Below are positions 44,018-53,049 of a stretch of 64,000 nt of DNA, one piece after another. The first letter of the stretch is position 1; each line of letters opens with the position of its first letter. Where the stretch lies: positions 1 to 64,000 of the forward strand of contig JAYFRL010000018.1 in the NCBI GenBank assembly GCA_034925905.1. Reading direction: 5' to 3'. The notes under the pieces are model-generated. The model was not told the origin of the DNA and searched no databases. It saw nothing but the letters and a program-made list of their open reading frames with translations. Origin of the DNA: JAYFRL01 sp034925905 (lineage in GTDB: Bacteria; Bacillota; Clostridia; Lachnospirales; Anaerotignaceae). A program made the translations under genes and the position numbers.

Positions 44018-45298
44018 TTATATAAGCCCCATAAGCTTTGGAAGGAACTCTATAAACCCAGGTACGAATGTTATTATAAAAATATCCAGTATCAAAACAA
44101 GAAGGAAAGGTACGACTTTTTTAGCTATTTTTTCTATTGTTTGGTTTCCTATGCCTGAGGCTACCAGTATGTTTAAAGCCATCGGAGGTGTAAGCATACC
44201 TACTGAAGTGTTAACAACGAGGATTATACCTATCTCAAGATAGCTTACCCCTATTTTTGAAACGATAGGCAAAAGCATAGGGGTTATAAGAAGTATAATG
44301 GCGTTGGTTTCAAGAAATACGCCAAGAATTAAAAGGATTATGTTTAAAAGCAGCATAATGATTACCGGGTTTGATGAAAGACCCAAAACAAAGGCTGCTA
44401 TTGCATCAGGTATTTTTTGCGAAACCAAAAGCCATGAAAATGCGCCTGAAGTTGCAATAACGAAAAGCACGACAGCGGTTGCTCTTCCGGCTTTAATAAT
44501 TATTCCTTTAAGGTCTTTTAAAGATATCTCCCTGTAAACGAACATACTTATTATTATGGAATATAAAACGGCAACAGCTGCAGATTCTGTTGGCGTGAAT
44601 ATACCGCCGTATATCCCGCCTAAAATAACAACGGGCATGATTATGGCAAATATTGCTTCTTTAAAGGATTTCCATAAATCTTTTCTGTTTATCCGTATCA
44701 ACGGGAAGTTATATTTTTTAGCCATTATTGAAAGAACTATACTTAATGAAATTATCATAAGAAGTGCGGGAATAAAACCTGCAATAAACATTGTTCCTAT
44801 TGAAACGCCGCTTACAACGGCATATGTAATCATAGGTGTGCTGGGAGGGACAACCACTCCAAGAGTTCCTGCCGAAGCCGAAATTGCGCAGGCATAGTCG
44901 GAAGGATACCCGTCTTTTTCCATAGCCGGGATCATTATCCCGCCGATAGCTGCAACGGTTGCGGCGTTAGAACCGGAGAGGGCGCCGAAAAATCCCGAAG
45001 CAACAACAGTTATTATTCCGAGACCTCCTGGAAGAAAGCCTACAAGCTGCTTTGCAAAGTTTACAAGCCTTTTCGACATCCCTCCGGACTCCATTATCCC
45101 TCCGGCAAGCATGAAAAAAGGAACTGCCATGAACGGGAAAGAATCCATGGATGTAAACATCCTCTGAGGAATTATTATGATGTTGCTGCCCATTCCTCCG
45201 TAGACAAGAGCCGCTGCACATGCAAGAGCAAGACAAACGGCAATGGGGACGTTTATAACAAGTAAAATTGCCAGAGACAAAAACAATATGGCACTCAT
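44018..45298 (-). CDS. dctM: TRAP transporter large permease
   Basis: 426 residues, about 12 membrane helices. GALSGSNAATVAAIGGIMIPAM near residue 95, VVPPSTPMITYAVVSGV and the C-terminal VNTSVGMLTPPMALNILVAS are DctM signatures. DctM moves a carboxylate across the membrane with Na+, using DctQ and the binding protein DctP encoded upstream. Last gene of the seven-gene operon 51193 to 44018. Confidence 0.93.
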   Translation of the reverse strand: MSAILFLSLAILLVINVPIAVCLALACAAALVYGGMGSNIIIIPQRMFTSMDSFPFMAVPFFMLAGGIMESGGMSKRLVNFAKQLVGFLPGGLGIITVVASGFFGALSGSNAATVAAIGGIMIPAMEKDGYPSDYACAISASAGTLGVVVPPSTPMITYAVVSGVSIGTMFIAGFIPALLMIISLSIVLSIMAKKYNFPLIRINRKDLWKSFKEAIFAIIMPVVILGGIYGGIFTPTESAAVAVLYSIIISMFVYREISLKDLKGIIIKAGRATAVVLFVIATSGAFSWLLVSQKIPDAIAAFVLGLSSNPVIIMLLLNIILLILGVFLETNAIILLITPMLLPIVSKIGVSYLEIGIILVVNTSVGMLTPPMALNILVASGIGNQTIEKIAKKVVPFLLVLILDIFIITFVPGFIEFLPKLMGLI

Positions 45299-45301
45299 AT
45301 A

Positions 45302-45787
45302 TTAAAGCACCTCCTGATTATCAGAGAAGCCTTTTTTGATTGCAGATTGCACTGTTCTTATTGTAAGGAGTATGCAGCCTAGGAACATAGGCACATAGAT
45401 TATCCACATAGGAATCCTCATGGCTGGAGAAAGCTGTGTAAGGGCCATTTGCTTTTGTATCATTGAAAACGAAAAATATGATATAAGCAAGCCAAATAAA
45501 ACAATCAACAAGGTTCTTATTACAAATATAACTTTTTGAGCGCCTTTTGGAAGAACATTAACAAAAAAGCTTAAACCTAAATGAGAATTTTCCCTAAAGC
45601 CCATTGATATTCCGGCAAAGGCTGTGACTATCATAAGATACCTTGCGGCTTCCTCGCTCCATGTAAGAGAACCCAGATGCAAATATCTGACGGTTGTACC
45701 AGCAAGAGTAATTATTGTCATTGCCGGGAAAGTTACAAGAAGTATACACTCTTCGATTTTACCAATATATTTAAATAGTATTTTCAA
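45302..45787 (-). CDS. dctQ: TRAP transporter small permease
   Basis: About 161 residues from the TTG at 45787, with GGGGGG 6 bases upstream; the frame runs on to 45877 but overlaps the hairpin after dctP. Four membrane helices. TWSEEAARYLMIVTAFAGISMG and the NSHLGL motif are typical of DctQ. It lies 3 bases before dctM. Confidence 0.88.
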   Translation of the reverse strand: MKILFKYIGKIEECILLVTFPAMTIITLAGTTVRYLHLGSLTWSEEAARYLMIVTAFAGISMGFRENSHLGLSFFVNVLPKGAQKVIFVIRTLLIVLFGLLISYFSFSMIQKQMALTQLSPAMRIPMWIIYVPMFLGCILLTIRTVQSAIKKGFSDNQEVL

Positions 45788-45812
45788 AAAAAGCCCCCCT
45801 AGTTTTGAGTTT

Positions 45813-45848
45813 GATGCCTGCGGATATGTTTTTATATCCGTAGGCATC
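45813..45848 (-). other. Intra-operon hairpin between dctP and dctQ
   Basis: GATGCCTGCGGATAT (45813-45827) pairs with ATATCCGTAGGCATC (45834-45848). On the transcribed minus strand no T-run follows, so it is more likely a 3'-end stabiliser that raises binding-protein mRNA over permease mRNA than a true terminator. Confidence 0.65.
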
Positions 45849-45883
45849 TTATTATGAGAGGAAAGAATTATAAACAAATTTAA

Positions 45884-46954
45884 TTATTTAACTGCCTGTA
45901 TCTTTCTTATTGTGTCACCATATTCGTCTTCAAATTTTGCCCAAACATTTTCAGCTGACTGTTGGAACAAGGATTTGTCAACTTCATTAACTTCGGTTCC
46001 GGCAGCTTTGATTTCATCGAGGTAGGAGCTTTCATATTCGGATATTAAGCCTCTTTCATATGTACAGGCCTCGGATGCTGCATCCTGTATTGCTTTTTGC
46101 ATATCATCAGAAAGATTTTTCCATGTTGTTTCGGAAATGCAAACATGTGCGGGTCCATAGAAGTGTTTTGTAAGTGAAAGGTATTTCTGCGCTTCATATA
46201 ATTTGTTTGTTGCTATTAATGCAACTGGGTTTTCTTGTCCGTCAACGGTTTTTTGCTGAAGAGCGGTGTATAATTCCGTGAAAGCCATAACAACAACATT
46301 TGCCCCGAGCTCTTCGAAATATGCTGTGTAAACCCTGTCTTCAGGAACACGCATTGTAAGCCCTTTGACATCTTCGGGAGAATATATAGGTCTTTTTGAG
46401 TTTGTCATATTACGCCAGCCGTTTTCCCAGTAGGAAAGAAGTCTGAAGCCTGCTTCTTCAGGAAGTGCTGCGGCAAGCTCTTGCCCTATTTCTCCGTCTA
46501 AAACTTTATAAACATGGTCGTTGTCCCTAAAAAGATGCGGGATATTCAAAACTGAGAAAGCTTTTGAAAAGTTTCCTATTGCCCCAGGGATAAGTGCGAT
46601 GTCTAAGGTTCCCATCTGGAGACCTTCTGCAAGCTCGCGTTCTCCACCCAAAGCGCCGTTTGCGAATATCTCAACGGTTACGGGCTCCGGTGAATTGGCT
46701 TCAAGGAGTTCTTTGAATTTTAATGCTCCAAGATTATAAGGATGGTTATCTGCAACAACGTGTGCAAATTTCAATGTTATCGTTTCCTCAGAAGTGTCTT
46801 TTGTTTCCTCTGTTTTTGCCGGTTCTTCTTTTGTTTGCGTAGTTGCCGGAGTTGTAGAAGATGTTGTGGTCTCTTTTTGGGCACATCCCGAAAAAACCGA
46901 AATGACAAGGGTAATTGCTGCAACAAGAGAAATAAGCTTTGCTAATTTTTTCAT
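45884..46954 (-). CDS. dctP: TRAP transporter substrate-binding lipoprotein
   Basis: 356 residues. A lipoprotein signal ends in the lipobox FSGC (Cys ~25), followed by a Thr/Glu-rich linker. The DctP fold starts at TLKFAHVVADNHPYNLGALK; GGERELAEGLQMGTLDIAL and MRVPEDRVYTAYFEELGANV (with the Arg that grips the substrate carboxylate) follow. A carboxylate ligand is therefore expected. GGAGGA before the ATG. Confidence 0.92.
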   Translation of the reverse strand: MKKLAKLISLVAAITLVISVFSGCAQKETTTSSTTPATTQTKEEPAKTEETKDTSEETITLKFAHVVADNHPYNLGALKFKELLEANSPEPVTVEIFANGALGGERELAEGLQMGTLDIALIPGAIGNFSKAFSVLNIPHLFRDNDHVYKVLDGEIGQELAAALPEEAGFRLLSYWENGWRNMTNSKRPIYSPEDVKGLTMRVPEDRVYTAYFEELGANVVVMAFTELYTALQQKTVDGQENPVALIATNKLYEAQKYLSLTKHFYGPAHVCISETTWKNLSDDMQKAIQDAASEACTYERGLISEYESSYLDEIKAAGTEVNEVDKSLFQQSAENVWAKFEDEYGDTIRKIQAVK

Positions 46955-46991
46955 TGAAATATCCTCCTTAGATTTTAGTTTGTAGTGTTAT

Positions 46992-47885
46992 TTAATTATA
47001 TTTTCTTGTTATATTGATATGGTGTCCGCTGAAGTTGCCGTTAACATTATCTTTAACAAATTTTGCCGTCTCAATAATTTTGTCTGAATCTATGCCTGTG
47101 TCATAGCCCATTTTATTAAGCATATATATAAGGTCTTCGCTTGAAGTATTCCCCGTTGCTCCCGGAGCAAAAGGGCAACCGCCCAAGCCGCCGATTGAAG
47201 CCTGAATCATGTAAACGCCTGCTTCAATGGCAACAAGGTTGTTAACCATGCCCATATTTCTTGTATCGTGTATATGAACCCCGAATTTTTTATCCGGGAA
47301 ATCCTTAAGCAGATTAGACATATACTCTCTAACCTGGTTTGGTGTGGCTACGCCTATTGTATCGGCAATGCAAAACTCGTTAATTCCAAGGGCAACTCCC
47401 CGAAGTATGAATTCCTTAAGGCTTTTATAAGTGGTATAACCTTCGAAAGGGCAACCAAAAGCCGTTGCGGCATCTAGGGTAACAAAGTCCTTTCCAAATT
47501 CATCAATTATTTTTTTAAGCTCTGCGAAGGATTCGTCAACGGTTCTGTTAACATTTGCTTTGTTATGGGACTCGCTGACCGATATTACGTAGTTTACTTT
47601 TTTAACTCCGGAGGCATTGGCGTTTTGGGCGCCTTTTAAATTAGGCACAAGAGCCATAAAACTAACTTCGGGATGCCTGCTTAGGGTTTCCTTTGCGATA
47701 ATTTCCGCATCACGGAGCTGAGGAATGGCTTTTGGGCTTACGAAAGATGAAAACTGTATAGTTTTAACACCCGAATCAATAAGCCGTTCCAGAGTTTCTA
47801 TTTTTATTTCGGTTGGTATAAAATCTGTGACATTTTGGAATCCGTCTCTTGTCCCGACTTCTACAAATTCTATTTTGCGCGGCAT
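46992..47885 (-). CDS. Hydroxymethylglutaryl-CoA lyase (HMGL/DRE-TIM family)
   Basis: 297 residues. Splits HMG-CoA to acetyl-CoA and acetoacetate. The N-terminal GTRDGFQN holds the catalytic Arg13-Asp14, VHIHDTRNMG the metal-binding His204/His206, and the signature GGLGGCPFAPGATGN the active-site Cys237. All the expected catalytic residues are present. A related substrate such as citramalyl-CoA is possible. 18 bases after the alcohol dehydrogenase gene. Confidence 0.88.
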   Translation of the reverse strand: MPRKIEFVEVGTRDGFQNVTDFIPTEIKIETLERLIDSGVKTIQFSSFVSPKAIPQLRDAEIIAKETLSRHPEVSFMALVPNLKGAQNANASGVKKVNYVISVSESHNKANVNRTVDESFAELKKIIDEFGKDFVTLDAATAFGCPFEGYTTYKSLKEFILRGVALGINEFCIADTIGVATPNQVREYMSNLLKDFPDKKFGVHIHDTRNMGMVNNLVAIEAGVYMIQASIGGLGGCPFAPGATGNTSSEDLIYMLNKMGYDTGIDSDKIIETAKFVKDNVNGNFSGHHINITRKYN

Positions 47886-47903
47886 GTGATGACCTCCTTG
47901 GTT

Positions 47904-49028
47904 TTAATAAGCCAATTTATAGATTTCAAGATACTCTTCCTTTGTCATCTGAACATAATTTCCTCTTAAAATTCTTTGCTGGGTTTCATAAACCTTGTCA
48001 ACGTAATAGGGAAGCTTATCTTCCGGTATTCCGTAGTCCCTAAGGCGTTTTCTTGGAGTTATCTTGTTTAAAAGCTCATCAAGAGCTTTAAATGTTCCCA
48101 CAAGGTCAGTGTCTATACCCATAACTTCACGTATAACAGCTGCAAGCTCGGCAATTCTGCCTTCCGGTTTAAGCTTTGAATATACTGTAAACACAGCTAC
48201 CAGGAAACGGTAATTTGATTCACCATGGGCAACATGATGCTCTCCTCCGAAATGCATCGCGCTTGCATGAACAGCTCCGCAAGGGTCGTTTGAAAGGGCT
48301 ACTCCGGCATATGAGCTTGCCAAAAGGAATTTATCCATTATTTCGTACTTGTAATCCATGCCTTTTTCAGCCATATCCATAAATCCTTTTACTATCATTC
48401 TAACGGCCTCAAGGCAAAAAACGCGGCTAAAACTGCTGCTAAACGGAGTAACGTATATCTCCATTGCATGTATCAAAGCATCTATTGATGAAAAAGCAAA
48501 TACCCGATGAGGTATTTTTGATAAAAGCTCAGGGATTAAAACCGCTGCATCCGCAAAGTTGCACTCGATGCGTTTTCCTATTTTAGCTTTATATTTTGGT
48601 CTGTCTATAACCGAAACGGCGGTCATTTCGCAGCCGGTTCCGCAGGTTGTGGGCACGAGCACAAGCTTTTTATCCCTTACAAGAGGGATTTTATCCTCGT
48701 AGATATCGTCTGCCGATTCGGCATCTTTTAAGGCAAGCAGTTTTGCAACATCCATTACAGTTCCGCCGCCAACGCCTATGATTCTGTCGATGTCAAGCTT
48801 TTTAATGTCATGGAGAAGGGCTGTAACCATAGAGTCGCTGGGTTCTCCGGTTGTATAGTCCTCACAGAATAATATATGGCAGGGCAGAGGTATGTCCTTG
48901 AAAAAGTCGTTGTATGAGAATTTATTTATGAACAGCAAGTCTTTTTCATTTATTTTAAACTCCGCAAAAAATGACTCCAAATCAGGCATTTCATATACCT
49001 GGGGGTGAACCGAAAACTTAAATATCAT
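47904..49028 (-). CDS. Iron-containing alcohol dehydrogenase
   Basis: 374 residues, group III dehydrogenase. The NAD loop GVGGGTVMDVAKLLAL is near residue 95. LVPTTCGTGCEMTAVSVID, the HAMEIYVTPFSS helix and the metal His residues in HFGGEHHVAHGE are typical. It interconverts a primary alcohol and an aldehyde with NAD(P). Paired with a CoA-acylating aldehyde dehydrogenase upstream. Confidence 0.9.
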   Translation of the reverse strand: MIFKFSVHPQVYEMPDLESFFAEFKINEKDLLFINKFSYNDFFKDIPLPCHILFCEDYTTGEPSDSMVTALLHDIKKLDIDRIIGVGGGTVMDVAKLLALKDAESADDIYEDKIPLVRDKKLVLVPTTCGTGCEMTAVSVIDRPKYKAKIGKRIECNFADAAVLIPELLSKIPHRVFAFSSIDALIHAMEIYVTPFSSSFSRVFCLEAVRMIVKGFMDMAEKGMDYKYEIMDKFLLASSYAGVALSNDPCGAVHASAMHFGGEHHVAHGESNYRFLVAVFTVYSKLKPEGRIAELAAVIREVMGIDTDLVGTFKALDELLNKITPRKRLRDYGIPEDKLPYYVDKVYETQQRILRGNYVQMTKEEYLEIYKLAY

Positions 49029-49084
49029 TATTTTTTCATCTCCTTGGAATAAAGGTTAAAACTTAAAGGGTTATATGCCAGAAA

Positions 49085-50476
49085 TCAGAGGAGTTTTACA
49101 TTATCCAGTAAGTCTCTGTAGATTTCGGCGTCCGTAGCAGGTTTTCTGTCGATTGGCTCAGCAACCCAAGTGATATTAAAATAATGCTTTTGTGTTATGT
49201 TTTCAGAAACTATGTTTCCGCCCCAGCTTCCGCAGCCCAAGGAAAATGTGTTGGCAAGGCCGTTGTGCCATGCCCCTGCGTTTGAAGCTCCGTGCGGCTG
49301 GCGGACGATAACTCTTGTGGTATATGTATTTAAGGCAAGCTTTTCAATATGTTCTTTGTTGTAAGAATGGATACCGCATGAATGGCCGAAGCCTGAATAT
49401 CTCTGGATAGTGTTTACTGTATCAATGGCTTCGTCAAAATCGTCATATTTATAAACTGTGAGAACAAGTGAAAGCTTTTCTCCGGAGAACGGATAACCCT
49501 TTCCTTTTCCTGTTTCTTCAACCATTATGAAGGCTGTATCCTCAGGAATGGAAATCCCGGCTGCCTTTGCTATATCAAGCACAGGCTTTGCAACTATATC
49601 CCGTGAAAGATGCCCGTCAACCCACATCGTTGCTTGGAGCTTAGCTTTTTCTTCGGGGCTTGCAAGATAACCTCCAACTTTTTTAAGCTCTGCCAACATG
49701 CCGTCATAGATGTTCTTTTGTATAACAATTGAGTTTTCTGCGGAGCAGCCCGTTGCATTATCTCCCGTTTTTCCTATTTTTATTTTTTGGGCGGTTTCGG
49801 GAAGGTTAGCCGTTTCGTCTATTACGATTACTGCGTTTCCTGCACCAACTCCATATGCGGGTTTTCCGGAGCTGTAAGCCGAGCGAACCATGTCTCCGCT
49901 GCCTGTTGCCATAGTTATGTCGCACTGTCTCATGAGTTCTTTTGAAAGGGATATTGAAGGCTCATCTATGCATATGAAAAGATCTGCTGGAGCTCCGTTT
50001 TTCTCAAGAAGCTCTCTCATTATGTCCACAACTTTACCTGTGGTTTTTTTGCTTTTCGGATGGGGCGCAAAAATAAGCGAGTTTCTTGCCCTTAAGCCCA
50101 ATACACCTTTGAAAAGGGGAGTTGCCTCGGGATTTGTGCTGGGTATGAGAGCAGCTATGACGCCAAGCGGTTTTGCTATTTTTGTAATTCCTTTTTCAGG
50201 GATCCTTTCTATTATCCCAACTGTTTTAACATCGAGAACTTCATAAAGGACAGCCGGCATTTTGCTCATCATTTTGCCCATTTTTGAATCTACTCTTCCC
50301 ATTTTTGTTTCGTTTACAGTTAGCTCTGCAAGTTCTCTTGCCAAGGGTTCTCTTGAGAAGGTATAAATAATGGCTGCCGCAAGCTCATCAACCTTTCTTT
50401 GAGAAAATCCTTCTGCAATTTTTTGCGCTTTTCTTGATCTTTCAACTAACGATGCAATGTAATCAACTTCGTTCAT
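49085..50476 (-). CDS. CoA-acylating aldehyde dehydrogenase
   Basis: 463 residues from the ATG at 50476; the GTG at 50485 is too close to AAGGAG. Catalytic Cys244 lies in NATGCSAENS. PSTNPEATPLFK and VRQPHGASNAGAWHNGL are characteristic of the acylating branch (acetaldehyde, succinate-semialdehyde and sulfoacetaldehyde dehydrogenases), which make acyl-CoA + NADH from aldehyde + CoA. No alcohol dehydrogenase is fused; it is encoded separately just downstream. No microcompartment targeting tail or shell genes seen. Confidence 0.9.
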   Translation of the reverse strand: MNEVDYIASLVERSRKAQKIAEGFSQRKVDELAAAIIYTFSREPLARELAELTVNETKMGRVDSKMGKMMSKMPAVLYEVLDVKTVGIIERIPEKGITKIAKPLGVIAALIPSTNPEATPLFKGVLGLRARNSLIFAPHPKSKKTTGKVVDIMRELLEKNGAPADLFICIDEPSISLSKELMRQCDITMATGSGDMVRSAYSSGKPAYGVGAGNAVIVIDETANLPETAQKIKIGKTGDNATGCSAENSIVIQKNIYDGMLAELKKVGGYLASPEEKAKLQATMWVDGHLSRDIVAKPVLDIAKAAGISIPEDTAFIMVEETGKGKGYPFSGEKLSLVLTVYKYDDFDEAIDTVNTIQRYSGFGHSCGIHSYNKEHIEKLALNTYTTRVIVRQPHGASNAGAWHNGLANTFSLGCGSWGGNIVSENITQKHYFNITWVAEPIDRKPATDAEIYRDLLDNVKLL

Positions 50477-50545
50477 AATTACCACTCCTTTTGTATTTTT
50501 TTATGTTATAAGAACATATTGGTTTTTAATTTTTAGGGTACATGG

Positions 50546-51193
50546 CTATACAAGCTGTTTTATTTGCTTTGTAACTCTATCTATATGCATATGTGCAACC
50601 TTTAAAACTTCTTCTACGTTTCCCTCTTTTACGTATTTAAGCAGCAGGAAATGATCATTTGTGGAAAGATTTCTATCAACAACGGCAGGTGTTACAAAAT
50701 AGAGAACCTGGTTGTTTAAAAACGACAGGTTGTTGAAGGTTTTAATCAAAATAGGGTTGTTTGTCATATCGAAAGCAATCTTATGAAACAAAATATCATT
50801 TATTATCCATTGCTGAAGGTTTTTATTGTCATAATGATATTTTATAAGATTTGCATACTCCTCAAGCTTGCTAAAAGAGTGCATATCCAGAGTTCCGTTT
50901 ATAGATTTTTCGGTAAGTATTTTATATGCTGAAATTAAGAGCCCGTCTATAACTTCATAACCATATGCAAGCTCGGCAAAAGAGACAATTTTAAGATAAG
51001 AGCCTTTGTTGGGAATAAGCTCTATAAGACCTTCTTCCTGAAGTCTTCTTAGAGCTTCTCTCACAGGCGTTCGGCTTATTCCAAGCTGACTAGCAATATT
51101 GCCTTCAACTATTTGTTGACCGGGCAGTATTTTCTTATCAGCGATCATAGAACGTATTGTGGTGTAAGCCAAATCAAAACTGGATGATTTCAT
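50546..51193 (-). CDS. GntR-family regulator (FadR subfamily, FCD domain)
   Basis: 215 residues from the ATG at 51193 with GGAGG upstream. The N-terminal winged helix has LPGQQIVEGNIASQLGIS and TPVREALRRLQEEGLIELI; the C-terminal all-helical FCD domain binds an organic acid, often with a metal. It is first in the operon with the TRAP and enzyme genes and probably autoregulates through the palindromes at 51241-51296. Confidence 0.92.
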   Translation of the reverse strand: MKSSSFDLAYTTIRSMIADKKILPGQQIVEGNIASQLGISRTPVREALRRLQEEGLIELIPNKGSYLKIVSFAELAYGYEVIDGLLISAYKILTEKSINGTLDMHSFSKLEEYANLIKYHYDNKNLQQWIINDILFHKIAFDMTNNPILIKTFNNLSFLNNQVLYFVTPAVVDRNLSTNDHFLLLKYVKEGNVEEVLKVAHMHIDRVTKQIKQLV

Positions 51194-51240
51194 AAAGTTA
51201 CCTCCTGAAAAATACAATATGGATTTTAATAATCATTAAA

Positions 51241-51296
51241 GTACCGAAAATGGTACATTAATAGAATGTAATCATATATACAATATTGTATACAAT
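51241..51296 (-). promoter_or_regulatory. GntR-type operator palindromes before the catabolic operon
   Basis: TATACAATATTGTATA (51277-51292) is a perfect palindrome overlapping ATTGTATACAAT (51285-51296), also perfect. Both fit the TTGTATACAA style of FadR-subfamily sites. A second inverted repeat, GTACC-6-GGTAC, lies at 51241-51256. The operon promoter on the minus strand should overlap these. Confidence 0.7.
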
Positions 51297-51724
51297 CAAA
51301 GTAATACAAATATTTTCATTATGTTATCATAATATATGTGTATTTTCAAGAGAACAATTTAGCAAAATTGTTCTCTTTATTTTGTCTAAAACAGACTAAA
51401 AATTCAATGAGAAGCTTTTGTATATAATGCATAAACAGCTAAATATGAAGTAATTATCAGGATATGACTTGGGATATAAAAACCAAAAAAGATTTAAAAT
51501 TGTATCTTAAAAAATACATAAAATATTTTAAGTTAAGAAAAATTCAATATGGATCATGCGGAGAGAAAGCGGGGTGTTAATTTAATAAATATAGTTTTTA
51601 ACTATTAAAATACATAGTTAGAATATATATCGACAAAACCAGACAAAAATAGCATTCCTTTATTTGACACAGGTCCGTATGAGTGATATAACAAATATAT
51701 GTGGAGTTGAAAGGAGAAATGATA
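51297..51724. other. Intergenic region between GntR operon and ClC gene
   Basis: About 430 AT-rich bases. One short palindromic stretch, AGAACAATTTAGCAAAATTGTTCT (~51351-51374), ends in a T-run and looks like a terminator-like hairpin on the + strand. No gene seen. Confidence 0.4.
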
Positions 51725-52939
51725 GTGGAAGTACTGGTTAGGGGCATTAAAAGGATTGGCTTACATATAAACACTTTCATAGGGCTTGTGCTTGTGGCGG
51801 CCGGCATAGGTACGCTTGGGGGACTTATCGGAACAGCTTTTCATGTAAGCGTAGATATGGCGGCAAAAACCAGGACTGAAAATGAATGGATAATATGGTT
51901 GCTTCCTATAGGCGGAATATTGATATCTATAATATATAGATTGATGAAAACATGCGGAAAAGGAACGAACTGTATAATAGATTCTATTCAAAGTGGAGAA
52001 GAAATACCTGTTTTGCTTGCCCCGGCAATGTTTTTGAGTACTTTTATAACACATCTTTTCGGAGGAAGCGCAGGAAGAGAAGGAGCCGCCCTTCAAATAG
52101 GCGGAAGCATGGGTTATGGCATAGGGAAATTTTTAAAACTGGATGAAAAAGGTATAAGAATGATGACGTTATGCGGAATGGCTTCGATTTTTTCCGCTCT
52201 TTTTGGAACTCCTCTGGGAGCTGCGTTTTTTACTCTTGAGGTTGCAAACGTAGGGTATTTTTATTATTCATATTTAGTGCCATGTGTTTCGGCATCATTA
52301 GTTGCTTATTGGATAGCTCTTAGCCTTGGAGTTACTCCAACACGTTTTTTAATCACAAGCGAAATTAACCTGTCTCCAATACTTGTTTTAAAAGTTGTTG
52401 CAATAGGTGCTGTTGCTGCGGCTGTAAGCATTATATTTTGCCTTTCGATGCATTGGGGAGAGTATTATTTTAAAAGGTTTATAAAAAACCAAGAGCTAAG
52501 AATAGCTACAGGAGGCATAATAATAATTGCACTTACATATCTTGTTGGGTCTTATGATTATAATGGAGCAGGAATGGCCTTTATCTCAAGTGCCATGATA
52601 GGGCCGGTTTTTCCCCTTGCTTTTTTAATTAAAATAATATTTACTGCTATAACCGTTGGAAGCGGATATAAAGGCGGGGAAGTGTTGCCTTCGTTTTTTA
52701 TTGGAGCAACGCTAGGTAGCTTTTTAAGTTCGTTTTTAGGCGTTCCGACGGATATTGCGGCTTCTTTAGGTCTTATAGCCGTGTTCTGCGGGGCTGTAAA
52801 TTGTCCCATAGCCTCCATAGTTCTTGCAATAGAGCTTTTTGGAACAAGCGAGATTCTTCTTTTTGGAATAGTATGCACAACAAGCTACATGCTTTCAGGG
52901 AACTATAAGCTATATAGCAGCCAAAAGATAATAGATTAA
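51725..52939 (+). CDS. ClC-family chloride channel/transporter
   Basis: About 404 residues from the GTG at 51725, which has AAAGGAG 8 bases upstream; the ATG at 51719 is too close to the site. Some ten membrane helices. Anion-pathway motifs are GGSAGREGAALQIGG (GREGA in place of the usual GREGP), GTPLGAAFFTLEV and GYKGGEVLPSF. The gating Glu of GREG is present. Family members are Cl-/H+ antiporters or F- exporters; the motif fits the Cl- type. Its terminator has been split by the mobile element that follows. Confidence 0.88.
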   Translation: MEVLVRGIKRIGLHINTFIGLVLVAAGIGTLGGLIGTAFHVSVDMAAKTRTENEWIIWLLPIGGILISIIYRLMKTCGKGTNCIIDSIQSGEEIPVLLAPAMFLSTFITHLFGGSAGREGAALQIGGSMGYGIGKFLKLDEKGIRMMTLCGMASIFSALFGTPLGAAFFTLEVANVGYFYYSYLVPCVSASLVAYWIALSLGVTPTRFLITSEINLSPILVLKVVAIGAVAAAVSIIFCLSMHWGEYYFKRFIKNQELRIATGGIIIIALTYLVGSYDYNGAGMAFISSAMIGPVFPLAFLIKIIFTAITVGSGYKGGEVLPSFFIGATLGSFLSSFLGVPTDIAASLGLIAVFCGAVNCPIASIVLAIELFGTSEILLFGIVCTTSYMLSGNYKLYSSQKIID

Positions 52940-52953
52940 TATTGCTTATACAT

Positions 52954-52968
52954 AAAAAAGCCCGCCTT
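52954..52968 (+). terminator. Left half of the ClC gene terminator, interrupted by the element
   Basis: AAAAAAGCCCGCCTT. Its exact partner AAGGCGGGCTTTTTT stands about 8 kb away at 61019-61033. The two halves would make a perfect terminator if the element between them were removed. Confidence 0.85.
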
Positions 52969-52978
52969 GCAATGCCCG

Positions 52979-52997
52979 GTGGTCGTAAAACAGTAAA
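52979..52997 (+). repeat. Left terminal inverted repeat of the element
   Basis: GGTGGTCGTAAAACAGTAA; matches the reverse complement of 60991-61009 at 18 of 19 bases. Confidence 0.85.
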
Positions 52998-53049
52998 ATC
53001 GAAAAAGCCTGAAAGCAATGTGTTTTCAAGGGTAGCGGCGTGACATCGG

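Noticed and set aside
49085..51193. Bacterial microcompartment for aldehyde metabolism
   Set aside because: Acylating aldehyde and alcohol dehydrogenases suggested it, but no shell-protein genes or encapsulation peptide are visible in the window.
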